A stretch of 64,000 nucleotides of DNA from Xestospongia bergquistia (taxonomy: Eukaryota; Porifera; Demospongiae; Haplosclerida; Petrosiidae): positions 6,846,001 through 6,910,000 of the forward strand of contig OZ014420.1 in assembly GCA_963965975.1 (NCBI GenBank). The letters are read 5' to 3'. The notes below the pieces were generated by a model. That model worked only from the letters and a program-made list of their open reading frames with translations, was not told the DNA's origin and made no database searches. Shown one piece after another: positions 24,502 through 37,376 of the stretch. The position numbers were made by a program, and so were the translations under genes. Numbering within the stretch: the stretch's first letter is position 1; every line of letters begins with the position of its first letter.

Positions 24502-25893
24502 ATGGCTCAAAAGAGCTCCGTATCGTCGGCGAAGATTTACGCTAATAATTACAAATACGATTTCGTTCGCCCTCCTCCTAATGATGTCATATGTCCTGTG
24601 TGTTTAGATATTGTTGAAGAACCAAAACAGTTAACTTGTTGTGGTAATCACGTCTGTAAAAAATGTGGGGAGAAACTCAAAAAACCTAATCGAGGGTCTA
24701 CTAATCAATGTCCGATGTGTCGTAAAAAAAATTACACACTATCTCCGGATAAATATTTTGAACGAACTGTTCTTAACGTATTAATGATATGGTGTAATGT
24801 GGGGTGTGGTCAGGAGGTGGAACTTGGTAAACTAAAGAACCATCTTATTAAATGTTCGTATGTGGAAGAGAAGTGTTCTTATGGGTGTGGTCAATGCTAT
24901 AGGCGCATGTCTATGGAGGAACATCTAGGAGAATGTCCAAAGCGTCCCTTTGTTTGTGATTATTGTAAGTACCAGTCAATCTATGAGGTGGTAGTTAATG
25001 AACACTATCCAGTATGTGATAAGTATCCTATCAGTTGTCCCAATGAGTGTTCTAAAGAGATGGAACGAGGAATGTTACAAGATCATCTTGATAAGTGTCC
25101 CCTCCAGCTAGTAGAGTGTGAGTTTATTCGTGTGGGATGTCTTCAGAAGCTTCACCGCTGTGATTTAGCTCGTCATTTGTCTGAAAATGGCGACCATCAT
25201 AATGCTCTCTCTACTAAACAGATTTATGAGAGTATTCAGAAGATGATGGAAGAGAAAGACATATTGTTACAGGAAAAGGACAGAGTAATTCAAGAGAAAG
25301 ACAGACAACTACAAGAGAAAGATGACATAATTATTCAGTTAGTAGAAGGGAGACAACTACTTGAGATAGATGATACAATGTTACAAGGGAGACAACTTGA
25401 AGACTCAAGAGAAGATATCAAGAAGATAGAAAATATAGTTTCTGGTATATACAGTAAAGTATGTGGAGTCTTTGTCACATTGGGAAATTATGAACAGCAG
25501 TTTGAGAATGAAGTCACTTGGTTTAGTCCTCCATTCTTTACTCATCCATTTGGTTATATGATGTGTTTTGAAGTTGATTTTAGGAGTCCAGAAACATTGC
25601 GTATTGATTTATATATAATGGCTGGCCTCTATGATGGTGGACTTAAATGGCCATATGTAGGAAAAATTATAGTACGTCTTCTTAACCAATTTGGTGATTT
25701 TAATCATTACGATTATGTTTTTGATTATAAAGACTCAAACAAAGGTCATCGAGTTATACAAGGTAATAGACGAGGACCACATTTACCAAGTAAGAGCACT
25801 GAACTTTTATATGAGTTATTATATGCTAATACTGACATGGAAACTCAGTTTTTGGTTGATAACTGCCTGAAGTTTCATATTATAATAACTTAA
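24502..25893 (+). CDS. TRAF-like E3 ligase or signalling adaptor: RING, TRAF zinc fingers, coiled coil, MATH
   Basis: This is a 463-residue single-exon protein. Residues about 31-72 form a RING finger (CPVCLDIVEEP...CCGNHVCKKC...CPMC). Residues about 97-230 contain TRAF-type zinc fingers with repeated C/H pairs (CGQEVELGKLKNHLIKC, CSKEMERGMLQDHLDKC). A coiled coil follows with a repeated EKD-containing pentad/heptad (QEKDRVIQEKDRQLQEKDD). Residues about 320-463 form a TRAF/MATH domain (WFSPPFFTHPFGYMMCFEVD, IMAGLYDGGLKWPYVGK). The architecture is that of TRAFs acting downstream of TNF-receptor or TLR-type signalling. It cannot be assigned to one vertebrate TRAF. Lack of introns is unusual beside its intron-rich neighbours and suggests retroposition or lineage expansion. 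Confidence 0.9.
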   Translation: MAQKSSVSSAKIYANNYKYDFVRPPPNDVICPVCLDIVEEPKQLTCCGNHVCKKCGEKLKKPNRGSTNQCPMCRKKNYTLSPDKYFERTVLNVLMIWCNVGCGQEVELGKLKNHLIKCSYVEEKCSYGCGQCYRRMSMEEHLGECPKRPFVCDYCKYQSIYEVVVNEHYPVCDKYPISCPNECSKEMERGMLQDHLDKCPLQLVECEFIRVGCLQKLHRCDLARHLSENGDHHNALSTKQIYESIQKMMEEKDILLQEKDRVIQEKDRQLQEKDDIIIQLVEGRQLLEIDDTMLQGRQLEDSREDIKKIENIVSGIYSKVCGVFVTLGNYEQQFENEVTWFSPPFFTHPFGYMMCFEVDFRSPETLRIDLYIMAGLYDGGLKWPYVGKIIVRLLNQFGDFNHYDYVFDYKDSNKGHRVIQGNRRGPHLPSKSTELLYELLYANTDMETQFLVDNCLKFHIIIT

Positions 25894-26094
25894 ATGATTT
25901 CTATATGGACTTTTTTAAATATTTACAGTACTAATAATAGGCTTTATTTTACAATAATTTCACAATAATTATTATTATATTACCATTACTTTAAACACTG
26001 CCTTTTATTAATGCTCATGTGATGTTTAAGTCAAAAAAGTTTAATAATGTTATAATAATTATATATATATTTTATGTCACTTGATGTAAAATAT

Positions 26095-27286
26095 CTATTT
26101 CTTTTGAGGAGCAATGATTCCTTCTAATTGTGCCTATCAAATGATAGTTAAAACAATGTCAATTTTTAAAGTATTTTTTGTCCTCACTTGAAGTTGACTG
26201 TTAGTTTTTTTAAGCGATTGTATTTCTTCTTGATGTTTCTTCTCCTCTAACTTACGATTTTCACTTTCTCTCTTCTCAACAGCATCACATTTATTCTTTA
26301 ACTCTAGTATCTATGGAACATTAAATAAGCTGTAATAAGAAAGCATTTACTAATGGAGTACTATCATACAATAATACTACAGTTCTGTATGTAACATACC
26401 TGTTGTTCTAGATCTCTCTTCTCTTGTTGTAGTTTCTCAATACTTTCCTCCATGTCTGCTTTACCTTGTTCTGCCATTAGAGACTTTCTCATGCCAAATG
26501 CTACACTATAGTACAACTAACTGTAAACAAGACAACAGTTAACATATTGCTATACCTGCTTTCATAGAGTGTCTGATAAGCTGCTATGGTCATTCTGATT
26601 TCATCTCGAACTCTACAGATTAAAGCTATTAATAACATGCTATTACAAATAATATTAGAACTACCTTAACAATAAGATACCTCTCTCTGAACAATTAATA
26701 GTAACTTGTCGGATAAGCTCATCTGAAAAAAATGTTAAAAAATGAAAGAGAGACAGATTGCTTACCAAAACTTTGAGAGTACAGCTCTCTACGTACTGGA
26801 CAAATCCCTGTCTCTCTTGCCTGTCTTTGTTGGAGTTTTGTATCAAGTTGTTCCTGTAATGTACTGGGTCAATGACTAAATTCACAAGTTGTTCAGACAC
26901 TGTACCTGAAGGTTCATAACATCCAGACGAGTAGCTGGTGTACTAGACACACATTGTTTCGATAATTGACCATCTTCTGACCACTCACGAGGAGGAAGTA
27001 TGGAGTTCAAAATTTCCTCTGTTTGTTGGTTTTTCTGAGCCTCCACTGGTGGCAGCTTACCTTTAGGTGGGCCAGGTAATGGGCCTCCACTCCCAATAGC
27101 TGATATAGAGCTTTTTTTGGCAGATTTTGGTGTCTTAAGGAAAGACAACAAGTGAAGAAGGATGGATTGATCAAACTACTCCATGATCATTCTACTTACT
27201 TTTACTTTCTTGTCAACATTTTTGCTGACAAGTACGGGATTATCGTATTTGACTAATGTCTCTGTGGGTACGATCATACTCGTCAT
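26095..27286 (-). CDS. DNALI1: Axonemal dynein light intermediate polypeptide 1 (p28)
   Basis: DNALI1/p28 is a light chain of single-headed inner-arm dyneins in motile cilia. Exons give MTSMIVPTETLVKYDNPVLV, then ILNSILPPREWSEDGQL, EQLDTKLQQRQARETGICPV followed by RRELYSQSF, DELIRQVTINCSERGILLLR, VRDEIRMTIAAYQTLYESSV and a charged coiled coil ending LEGIIAPQKK. Identity to vertebrate DNALI1 is high across the whole length. Eight or so exons. It indicates motile cilia or flagella (choanocytes, larvae or sperm in a sponge). Confidence 0.95.
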
Positions 27287-27479
27287 GATGAATTCTTTAG
27301 ATGAAGAAATGGTCAGTTCTTTATTTAGTTTGTGTTACTATGGTAACAGTGTACACGTGACACTTAAAAATTAATAATTCATAGTAATTAATAGACATTT
27401 GATTCTTGACAAAAATACTCTCTAACATATTGTTATTGTGAACACTAAAATCATTGTAAATGCATGTATTAAAAAAGAT

Positions 27480-30400
27480 TTAAAAATCACGAATTATATC
27501 CATACACTGATCAGAGCGTCCTTTCCTAAGTTCAGGGGGTTGTCCAGCATTACCAGAACGCCTTCTATGAGAACTCACAAATTCTAAACCAGTAACAGAA
27601 TTCCTTTCAAGTAAAGAGGATACTTCACGCTGACTTAATCCTCTCTGGTAAAGAGAATGAGGTGATTTACACAGCATAACTGTTTGATAGGGCAACAATG
27701 TAACTTCTATGATTCCAGGAGGTTGCATCCAAGCTTCACCATCAACTTGAACAGGGAGAATAACAGACAATGTGATAATAATCTAATGTTAAGAAAACAA
27801 AGAGATATAAAACAACAGATGAATGAAATAGATGTACTTCTTTTCCCTGTGCAATATGTAAGCCATTTTTTATACCACCTTTAATTTGACCCTGTCATAA
27901 TTACAAAATAATTAAAGTAATTAACAGAAGATATAACTAACCAAATGGACCGGTCCTGTTAAACCCATCACTTCAAGTAATCCATCATCAAATGAGTTCT
28001 TCTTAAACCCCTACAATAAACCCATTAATTACAACACTTATTGGTCATTACAATTACCTCTTCCAAGTGTGATCCCCACGGCTCAGAGCCACCTCCCCAA
28101 CTATCGTCATAGTAACATTAAAATAACCCTTTATAGCTTCACTTACCTCTGAATATTAAGCAACACCAGACCCTTTAAACCAGTTGGTAAGAGAATTAAC
28201 TTACCATCCACCTAATATTGTTAGTATGGACATTTTAAATGAGACAAGGTGTGATATACTTTAAGTGTTATTTGAGTGTGTAGTTCACCAGATGTATCAC
28301 GAGAGAATGTTTTCTGGACACCAAGTTGTAAGTATACTCCTTTATTATGTAATCTAGTATTGTTATTATGTAATCTATCATATCCCATTATATAGTGTTA
28401 TACCTGCTGTTAAATTTTTCAGGATTTTCTTCACGGGCTTGATGGAAGTCAAGAGCAATTTCTGCATCTATTCCAACACCAAGATAATTGTTCATTGTGA
28501 TTAATTTACAGTTTTCTCCTTCCTGCTGTTGTGGGACAGGTGAACTTGATTCTGATCGAGGACTGGTAGGTAATTGGTCATCCTCTTTAAATGCTACTTG
28601 CCACCTGATGTAGGACACAGTAAATAAAATGGCTTTTAAAATTTTTAGGATTACCGATCAAAATTTGTAATATTGGCATCTTCTATAGCACACAATAGTT
28701 GCATCACTTTCTCTCCTGAGTAACCACCTCCCCATTTTAGAGCACGAGCCAGGTCATTTCCTTATAAGGAATACATAAGACAGCTGCTAGATATTTGACG
28801 ATATATTTACCTGTCCCAAGAGGAAGGACAGCACAGGGAGGAGTCTTCAATGTGAGATGATCTCTCATAGCGTCTAGTCCTCCTAGAACCCACCCAACAG
28901 TCCCATCACCTCCTCCAACCAGAATACGAAATTTGGAAACATTTCGAAAAGAATACAGGCTAAAATACTGACAATAGGACTACACAACTGTGCATGATTA
29001 CTTACCCAGGTAATGGACCGCCATTTGATAGATCATGTACTTGATTAGGATTGAGATGACGACAAAACCCATTTATTAATTCAATGCCTTGATTACCTCC
29101 ACTTCGTCCATTAACAAATACCAACACAGGTTCTTGTCTCACTGACAGACATTGAGGCTAAATAGTACAATTTATAACTCATAATATTACGAATGAAATG
29201 AATCTTACATGAATTATAGGAATGACACAAATGGAGTGTGTACTGTGATTAGACAGAGCTGTGTATAGTTGCTCTGCAGTTGCTAGACAACCAATTCTCA
29301 CAAAGAAAGCACCTGTGTAAATATTTGGCATCAATTTGGAATACAATAAAAAAATTAAGACAACATTTTATACTCACCAAACTGTGGAAAGAGAACATCT
29401 ATTTCTACAGCCTCATACGATGGACTCATTGGTATAGAGGGATCTACAAAATGGACCAATCAAAATCCTTATTATATTACGTTATTATATTACCAGCTGT
29501 TACACATCGTTTAATATAGTCCATTGCAAGCTCTTTAGATTGAAGGTGAACAGAATCCACTTTCCACAAATAAAGACATGATGTTATTTTCTCTTTAGGA
29601 TGCAAATAATAACGCAACAAATTAACGCTCCTCAGAGAATCCTATAACGTATTTGTAAACAAGTTTTAATTTGAATTATTAATAATTACTTTATACAACT
29701 CTTGTATATGTTGCCATGGTTTTTCGTCCAATACTAACACACGTTCCTTAACCCCTTGTGTTTGATTAGTCTCATATAGACAATAATTATTAGGGTCATC
29801 CTCCTTGTTAGAAGATAACAAATTAATTGTTATTTTGTTAATAGCATACCTTCAATTTGAACAAAACTAATGCTTCTTTTATTATATCAAGAACAGTTGT
29901 ATTCTCCTTGATTTTTAGCGTCACCTTAGACTGCTCAGACTTCAATTTACTATTAAAGACTTTGAGATTATAATGAGGTTCCAGAACATTCTAAAAGATA
30001 CAACAAACACTCTAAAATGTCTGTACAAAATATGACATTAGCAAACTTACTCTCTTTCTGATGTACAGTTTTAGTGGACCCTGAGATGTTGTATGCAAAC
30101 TATAGATCAATTCATGAGATTGTAATTGACGTTCAGTATTTTCATCAACATCAATTAATTCAGCTAAATAGAAATCATTAGGACATGATGATATCCCACA
30201 ACGACGTAAGCTGATACGCTATATAGGAATGTAATTAAGGGGCAATCATATTTGAATATTTTACCAATAATTCTTCAGCTTTAGTTTTGGCGTCAACATG
30301 AACTGGATGTAGAGTACGTTTGCGCCATTTTTTTGATCCCCCTTCACCACTTCCATCCACAATAATAACTGGACGACCTACAGATAACATAGATTCCAGC

Positions 30401-31734
30401 TGGACTAAGAAATAAATCAATACCTTTACTGCCATAATCTTGAGGATCATCATCTTCTGATGGTGAAAACAATTGCGATACTTCAGTATCTAAGGGACAA
30501 AGGTCAACGAGTTCGAAATTTGTTAAATATACTACTAACCATCCACTATTTCTTCAATATTAAAGGTACTTTGACTGACAGACATTGACACACATTTAGG
30601 TGGTACAATCATGTAAACAAGATCACGAAAAGTACACACGTTGTTTTGGGGAACACTTTGATAATTCTCCAAACAGTTAGAATGCACCTGAGAAAAGCAG
30701 ATATTAAGATTAAGAATCTCAACAACATACTGATATTCCACACCAACCACAACAGAAACCAGTCAGACATATATCTGTATAACAGTTTTTGCCGCAAACT
30801 TCACATTTAGCTGATGATGATAAGTTCCCTTCAATCCAATGATGATAGAAGTCACTCTGTATACAATATAATAATAAATGAGAGAAAATAATAGAATACT
30901 TACATTGACCATACTATAAGAAGCACAGTTCTTACAGTTGTTGAAAGCATTACAACGACACTGCTCATGTGCAAAATAACGACATACTAGAGTAATTAAT
31001 TTAGAGAGTAATTCAAATATTTTAAATTGGAAGTGAGTATGTCAAGGACACTACACCCGCTACCTTTTAATTGGATAATACAACTAACTAGTTAGTCTCA
31101 TATTACAGGTGTGATATATTACAATAGTACAGCTGAATACTAATATTTAATATTTATTTCTATACCTTGACAGAAATATGTTAATCCATGTATTTTTTTG
31201 CGACAAACATTGCACCATCTCCTTTTCTTCTTGGACTGTTTGGGTCCTACCCACTCGTGTGCTATAGGACACTGCAAAACATTTAGTCACACAAACAAAG
31301 AATAGTTGTCAATAGTAACTTATAAAGTGTCTATTAGATCCAATAGAGCCCATTATTTGTTGTGAATGTTAAGAGCTTAGGGAGTGTCGCCTACTTCAAC
31401 AAAGTATGCTCTATCTGCCTGGATCTGAAGACACTGTCATTAATATACTTACTGTAATTTTCTCTGCCAGCATATGGACACAATCAACCATTAGTCCAGA
31501 GAGACAACGCTCATGAGAAATGAAGTTACATACTATTATAACAAAACAAATACCATATATGGTATCTAATTCTCAATGAAGCATTGTTATTACAAATAAC
31601 ATTTTAGTAACAATAATAATTATTATTATGATATCAAATACAGTAAGACTGGAACTAAGCATTTCCTTTTAATAACATTGACAATACTGTTCTCAACAGA
31701 TAGTTTTCCAAACAACCTACTGTGTGGTCATAAC

Positions 31735-31766
<32 letters not shown>

Positions 31767-32201
31767 GTATATGTATATATGGTAATTTTAATAAAATAAA
31801 CAAAATTTTGGTTTAATTCCAAAACTGAAATGGCAATGCATTTCCAAATTACAAGAGCACTCTTAACTGCAAGAAGTGTGTCCTAATTTGTTAACTAAAT
31901 ATATCATTCTAGTACACAATGGTTTCCAATAAAAATAACTAGATATATAATTGTTATACTATTAACCTGTGCATTGGTAGCCTTGGTTAATCAAACCCCA
32001 CAGCATTTCAGAGCAGTGTTGACAATAAGTAGGTTTATAAAATGTACGTTTCTTGAATTCGTGGCCCATTTTAGATGCTATCAATAATGGATCTTTTTTG
32101 TCTTTCTCTGCGATTTTATAAGTATGTGTAATAAAAGGTGCCGAAGCACCTCTCTCTAAGCTTCTCGACTTCGGTTTGCCGGTCTTGCTTCGCTCTGCCA
32201 T
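27480..32201 (-). CDS. DGKQ: Diacylglycerol kinase theta
   Basis: The enzyme phosphorylates diacylglycerol to phosphatidic acid. The N-terminus [14 protein letters not shown] leads to the first C1 domain ([31 protein letters not shown]), then a second and third C1 ([11 protein letters not shown] / [36 protein letters not shown]). A Ras-associating region follows ([16 protein letters not shown]). The catalytic domain has [36 protein letters not shown] and the accessory domain [20 protein letters not shown], ending with [11 protein letters not shown]. Three C1 domains plus RA identify type V DGK. More than 20 exons. I place the start at 32201, since the longer frame to 32234 begins with TTG. 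Confidence 0.92.
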
Positions 32202-32284
32202 TGCCCTTTTGCAACTAAAGACTGGTTCCGACAAAATAATAATTAGTGGGAGGAGCTAATATATATGCAAGCACACATGAGGTG
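32202..32284. promoter_or_regulatory. Bidirectional promoter DGKQ/KCTD5
   Basis: An 83-bp spacer separates the two divergent start codons. It is AT-rich with a TATATAT stretch near 32261 and no other motif I trust. Confidence 0.4.
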
Positions 32285-33400
32285 ATGGCAGGACAATCCT
32301 CTTCCACACAAAACACTTCAGAAGACGAGTGGGTCAAAGTGAATATTGGAGGTACTATTTTTTTAACAACTAAGACGACGCTTTGTAAAGAGAAGGATTC
32401 CTTTCTCTCAAGACTATGTCAAGATGATCCAGATCTCCCATCTTTAAAAGTGTGATATTTATTAGTTATTTTTCCTGTTTATTGGTTTATTTTATTACTT
32501 AGGATGATGAAGGTGCTTATTTAGTTGATAGAGACCCTCGCTATTTTCCTGTTATTTTAAACTACTTGCGTCATGGCAAACTTATAATAGAACCATCTCT
32601 GCATATTGATGGTACAATAAAAAATATATATTTCACACTATTAATAATAATAATTATTATTATTAGGTGTGTTGGAAGAAGCAGAATTTTATAATTTACC
32701 ATCACTAATTGGACGAATAAAAGATAAAATGGATCGTCCAAAAGGAAAGGTATGTTACTTTACTAAAGTAAAGAATTTAATGAGCAATTTAATACATCAT
32801 ATGAACCTGTAGTTTGAGACTGTCTAAGTAATTAGTTATGAAGCCATAAACTTTATCTTAAGAGTATATGTATTTATTTTAAATTTTATTGGAAGAATCT
32901 TATACTTTTATTATTTTCAGATACAAAGGGTGTATTCTGTGTCTTACCTAGTCTCAGACCCAGACTCCACTTTAAATGTAGAGTCTGGGTCTGAGACTAT
33001 GTCCTAGGTCTTACAGGAATAGCGTTAATTGGTCCTTTGTTTATTAGATTGATAGTGATCAAAAACAAGTATATCGAGTAATCCATTGTCAAGAAGGAGA
33101 GCTAACACAAATGTTAACTACACTCTCAGATGGTTGGAAAATGACCCAGGTAATTATAGCCACACCCTCTGATTATGTGACCACACCCACTCATTACTTT
33201 AGTTAGTCAATGTTGGGTCCCAATACTCTTACAGCAGTGATGATCAATCTGAGTTTCTAGTTGTGGTTTCTAAAGAGTTTGACGAACCACCTCGAACTCA
33301 AACCAAACCTACCAATAAAGAAAAGGTAATCAGTGTCCGTGGGTCCTCCTCATCTTTATTTACTCCTTAGGTCCTTACGGAGCATGGACTTAGAATGTGA
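32285..33400 (+). CDS. KCTD5: BTB/POZ protein KCTD5-like, Cullin-3 adaptor
   Basis: KCTD2/5/17 proteins are pentameric substrate adaptors for CUL3 ubiquitin ligases, with G-beta-gamma as one known target. Exons read [33 protein letters not shown] and [17 protein letters not shown] (BTB domain), then [70 protein letters not shown] and a C-terminus ending LTEHGLRM. The whole length parallels KCTD5. Six short introns; one contains a perfect hairpin and an expanded spacer. An in-frame GTG upstream is not needed. It converges with the E2F gene. Confidence 0.9.
32949..32999. repeat. Perfect 19-bp inverted repeat in a KCTD5 intron
   Basis: TAGTCTCAGACCCAGACTC at 32949-32967 is followed, after a 13-bp loop, by its exact complement at 32981-32999. 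The words GTCTTAC on both sides (32941 and about 33008) may be a target duplication. It may be a minimal or internally deleted MITE. Confidence 0.65.
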
Positions 33401-33538
33401 GAGAAACCCTATTATTATTTTAATTATTAATAATAATGAAATACAGTGTTGTGATAAACAAATATTATGGCCTGCATACTTTTAAATATAATGATAATAA
33501 AATTTCTATGGGGAGAGATGGGGGGGAAAGAAGATAAA

Positions 33539-35152
33539 TCACACCAAGTCAAATAATTCCAAGATGCCTTCTGTAGAAGACAATGATGTATAAAAGTCAT
33601 CTTCATTTAATGGAGGGGAGAGACTTTCAAACATGTCTGATGGTAAGAACCCAGGCTCGCTAAGAGGTGGGAAAACTGACATTAGTCCGTCCAAATCTGC
33701 ATCGTGGCTAGCCATAGAGCTCAAAGAGATATCTTTACAATCTATGTCTTGAGATTTCTCAGCTTTAGTGGGCGTATTAATAGGAGATTCATTTTCATCT
33801 CCATCTGGACACACAAGGACATCAATAGGCCCATTTTGACTAAGTAGATGCATTTTATAGGTCTGCAAAGTAAAAGACAGTAATATTAAGTCATTTTTAT
33901 TTTTATTTTTTACCTCTTCCTCAGAATCTTTATCACATTCCATTAAAGTATCTGAAGGTGCTTTGATAACTAACAATGTCTTATCAGTAAAATCAGAAAT
34001 ACTTCTTAAATCTTTATATGTTGTATATGACATACTAAATATTGATAAAATAGAGTCGTTAATTAATAATTATTAATAACCTCCAATTTTCTTGATTTTC
34101 CATTAATTTCTTTAACTCATCGCGACACTGCATAATATGTTCATCTAATTGAGACTCCTCCCCTTTTTTGTACTCCAAATGTTCTCGTAATTCATGAATA
34201 TGACTGATCTCTTGAGGTTCTGAGGCTCTGTAAAAAGGAGATACTTTTATTAAACCCACAAACACAACTGGATGATATTTCAGTAAACAAGGTAGCTTTC
34301 ATGTTGAGGTGATTCCAGACTAATTCATACACTGTTAGGATTTCTAAATTACTTTTATATAAGTGACTAACAATGAGCTAATGTATTGTGGACATAAGTA
34401 CAATGGCCCTGCCCATTGTGGTAAAAAAACAGCTGACTTTGCCCCACATAAGCCAACCTACTGGTACAATACCTTAAGCACACATCATCAGTTATATTAA
34501 ATTCTTTGTATTAAATACTGGAGTAAATACATTAGGTCTTCACCCACATACCTCCATTGAATGTGGTTCTTACTAGCTTTAGCAATTAATCCAACACCTT
34601 CTAGAACATTTGTGATATCGTATATACGTCTTTTTTGAACATTTAAAGTATCAGCTGCTTCATTTAAATCAAGAACTCCATCAGGCGATGCATGTAATAA
34701 ATCACAAAACTTTCTTGTCAAAGTACCTAGAGATGTTTCCGGCTTTCGTTCAGAGCCTAAACAAGAGATAGTCTAACTTAATGTAAGACAGTTAAAATAG
34801 TCCTTACGTCCTTCATCACTTGTAGAGGTTGAAGAGAGTCTTCTTCTTTTCATAGTCCCTGCAGTCACCACAGGGTCCATTTCTAGTCTTCTTTTAGCCT
34901 TGGGAGAAGGACAAGACATATCATTCTATATTATAAACTACTGAGGGTGGACTAGGGCTGAGATGAGGCGACGGGGATCAAATTATAGTCAATAAAATGA
35001 AATGATAGACAACTAAATACGAACATGAATGTGATTGAGGCAGCGAGGCTGACCTGTGAACCATTAAGAGGTAGTCGAAGGTCTCCCGGTGTTTCTATGG
35101 TACCGAAGAGCCGGGAAGAGGCTGGTGTTCCTCCAGGAGCTATGGATGTCAT
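33539..35152 (-). CDS. E2F transcription factor, E2F1/2/3 type
   Basis: E2Fs dimerise with DP and drive G1/S genes under control of Rb. Exons give [20 protein letters not shown], a basic motif [10 protein letters not shown] similar to the cyclin A-binding PVKRRLxL of E2F1-3, then the winged-helix DNA-binding domain ([40 protein letters not shown] with the RRxYD DNA contact, [12 protein letters not shown]). A coiled-coil/marked box follows ([38 protein letters not shown]). The acidic C-terminus ends [18 protein letters not shown], matching the Rb-binding DYHFxLxxxEGIxxLFD motif. It is therefore an activator or pocket-binding E2F, not E2F6/7/8. Confidence 0.9.
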
Positions 35153-35650
35153 ACTCTGCTGCTACTGAGTATTGTTATCTTAACAGTAATCAGCGAAGAA
35201 ATTCACACTGCTACAAACCTTCCACCCGCCATTATAGATATTCATTGAAACTAGGCAGTGTTGATTAGTGCTAGTGGGAGGAGAGATATACAAACTATTA
35301 TACAGTTTATGTTAGCATTATCATTATTGGATTGTCTATTACTACAATAAATATATATATTTGTGGAAAAACTTGTAATTTTTAATACAGTTTTGTTAAA
35401 AGAAGTAATGATCAAATCATAATATTATAATTAATGATATTTTTCTAAATTCCCTCATTTTATTAATGAGCATGCGCAGTACTTTAAGGGCGTGGTTAAT
35501 TATAAATTTATTGTCAAAAATTCCAAACATTAAGACAATTATAACTATAATTATAATTATAGTACAAGAGCTAATACAGAGACAGCCAAACATAATATCA
35601 CACCATCTAATAATAAATGAGTTATAGGTTTATAACAGAATGCACACTTT
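35153..35650. other. Spacer upstream of E2F and downstream of the GLUT gene, with NRF1-like site
   Basis: No gene is visible. GCATGCGCA at 35470-35478 fits an NRF1 site. CCCGCCATTATAG near 35226 could be an initiator for E2F. The remainder is AT-rich, with a short TAATTATAATTATA palindrome near 35541-35562. Confidence 0.4.
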
Positions 35651-37376
35651 TTAAGCATCATCTTGTACATTTCCCTTGTCTTCTTTATTTATTACAATAG
35701 CACGACCACCATATTTCTTTTCAAAGTACTCCTGAATGTCTTCCAAATCTTTCCCTCTAGTCTCTGGAAGGAAGACCAAAACAAACACAATACTTAATGC
35801 AGATATCACTGAAAATGTCCACCAAGCACCATAAGGGTGAACAACACTAGAATATTTGTTGAAGGATACTGTTATAATAGCAGAAAAACTCCAGTTGAGA
35901 GCAGTGGCAATACCACTGACGATTCCACGTATTTGTAAAGGAGCTAATTCTCCCATCATCAACCAAGGGATTGGACCCCAGCCAAGAGAAAAACCAATAA
36001 TAAAAACAGCCAAGCAGGCAACAGCAATAAACTGAAATGAATCACTTGCTATAGTGGCATTGTTAGGATATTTTTGTTCTAAGAAGAAAAAGATGCCTAG
36101 TGCAGCAGTACTGAGTGAGAGAAGAGCACCACCTAATGTAAGAAGAACACGTCGACCTAACAAATCAACTAATAGAACAGATATTAAAGTAAATATAACT
36201 TGAATAACACCCACACCAAAATCAGCTGAAATATTTGCTGTTTTAACACCCATATGTGCTGTCTCTAATACATTTCCTGCGTAAAAAATGATGACATTGA
36301 TACCGCAGAACTGTTGAAAAAACATGAGGATGATGGAGAAGATTAATGGAATTAAGGAAGATCTTTGACTCAACATTTTCACTTGGTCAACAAAACTAAA
36401 CTCTTCTTCTTTTTCAATTGCCTTTTCTAATGTATTCATTTCTCGTACAATGTTAGCTTTAGGTCCACGTAAACGATATAATATAGCATTAGCTCGAAGT
36501 CTCTGACGATTAGCTATCAACCAACGAGGGGTTTCTGGTAGAAACATCACCGCAATTACAAAAATCAAAGTACAACCAATAGCAACCAGAGCTACTATAT
36601 AATAACGGGTCAATGTGGTCATTACATAAATCAGTAGGATACCAACAGTCACTGCTAACTGGTTAATGGAACCAAATAGACCTTTCAAATTTGTTGGTGA
36701 TATCTCCACAATATAGACCTGTAATAATATATCATGTGAGTGTCACATGACTTATAATACTTACTGGTACAACTAAAGAAAAGCACCCTGAAGCAAACCC
36801 AGTCAAAAATCGACCTGCTAGCAGCATTGGTAACATTCTATGGAGATTTCCATCAGGGTAAAAATACCACGAAGCTGCAATTAGAAACCAACCCAGGGCA
36901 CATGGCACACTGCCCAAAATCAATGTCAGTTTACGACCGATCTTATCAGAGATGACCCCTGTAATTAATCCAGCAATCAATGCTCCAATATTAAGGATAC
37001 CCTATAACAAAGAACATCAGATCATAAAGGGTGAAGCTAAAAGATTGTACAAGTTATGATCACTTACTCCAAAATATTGAAACTGTTGATCATCCGGTTC
37101 TGTTCCTAATGGATTTTTATACTTCATATCAAGTTGAGCTAATGAGCTATATCCCAATGCAAAGCCCATTAAACAAGATCCCATTGCAGCTATCACAGAA
37201 AAAAGGAGAACAGTTGAGAGGCGCTGTTTGCCTGACGCTAATTCTTTCCATTGTCTTTTGAGAGGATTAGTAGACTTTTTCTTGTCTCCAATTATAGAAT
37301 TGTTAATACCGCCATAACTGTTGCTGCTGCCTGAACTCGACGTCAGTTGAGCCTGTTCATCGTCACTAGTAGCCAT
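35651..37376 (-). CDS. Class III facilitative sugar transporter (SLC2A6/8-like)
   Basis: A 12-TM sugar transporter of the GLUT family with three exons. The cytosolic N-terminus starts MATSDDEQAQLTSSSG. Signatures include GVISDKIGRKLTLILG (TM2-3 loop), GRFLTGFASGCFSLVVP, FLPETPRWLIANRQR (PESPR motif), MFFQQFCGINVIIFYAG (QQxxGxN), LLGRRVL, GWGPIPWLMMGE (TM10) and VFLPETRGKDLEDIQEYF (PETKG). The N-glycosylation site NATI is in the loop between TM9 and TM10, which is typical of class III GLUTs (GLUT6/8/10/12) and insect Tret1. Substrate could be glucose or trehalose. Divergent from SNX19. Confidence 0.88.

Noticed and set aside
32202-32234. N-terminal extension of DGKQ
   Set aside because: The longer frame begins with TTG; the first ATG at 32201 gives a sensible start.
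32949-32999. Pre-microRNA hairpin
   Set aside because: The stem of 19 bp and loop of 13 nt are too short for a typical precursor, and the flanks do not extend the pairing.
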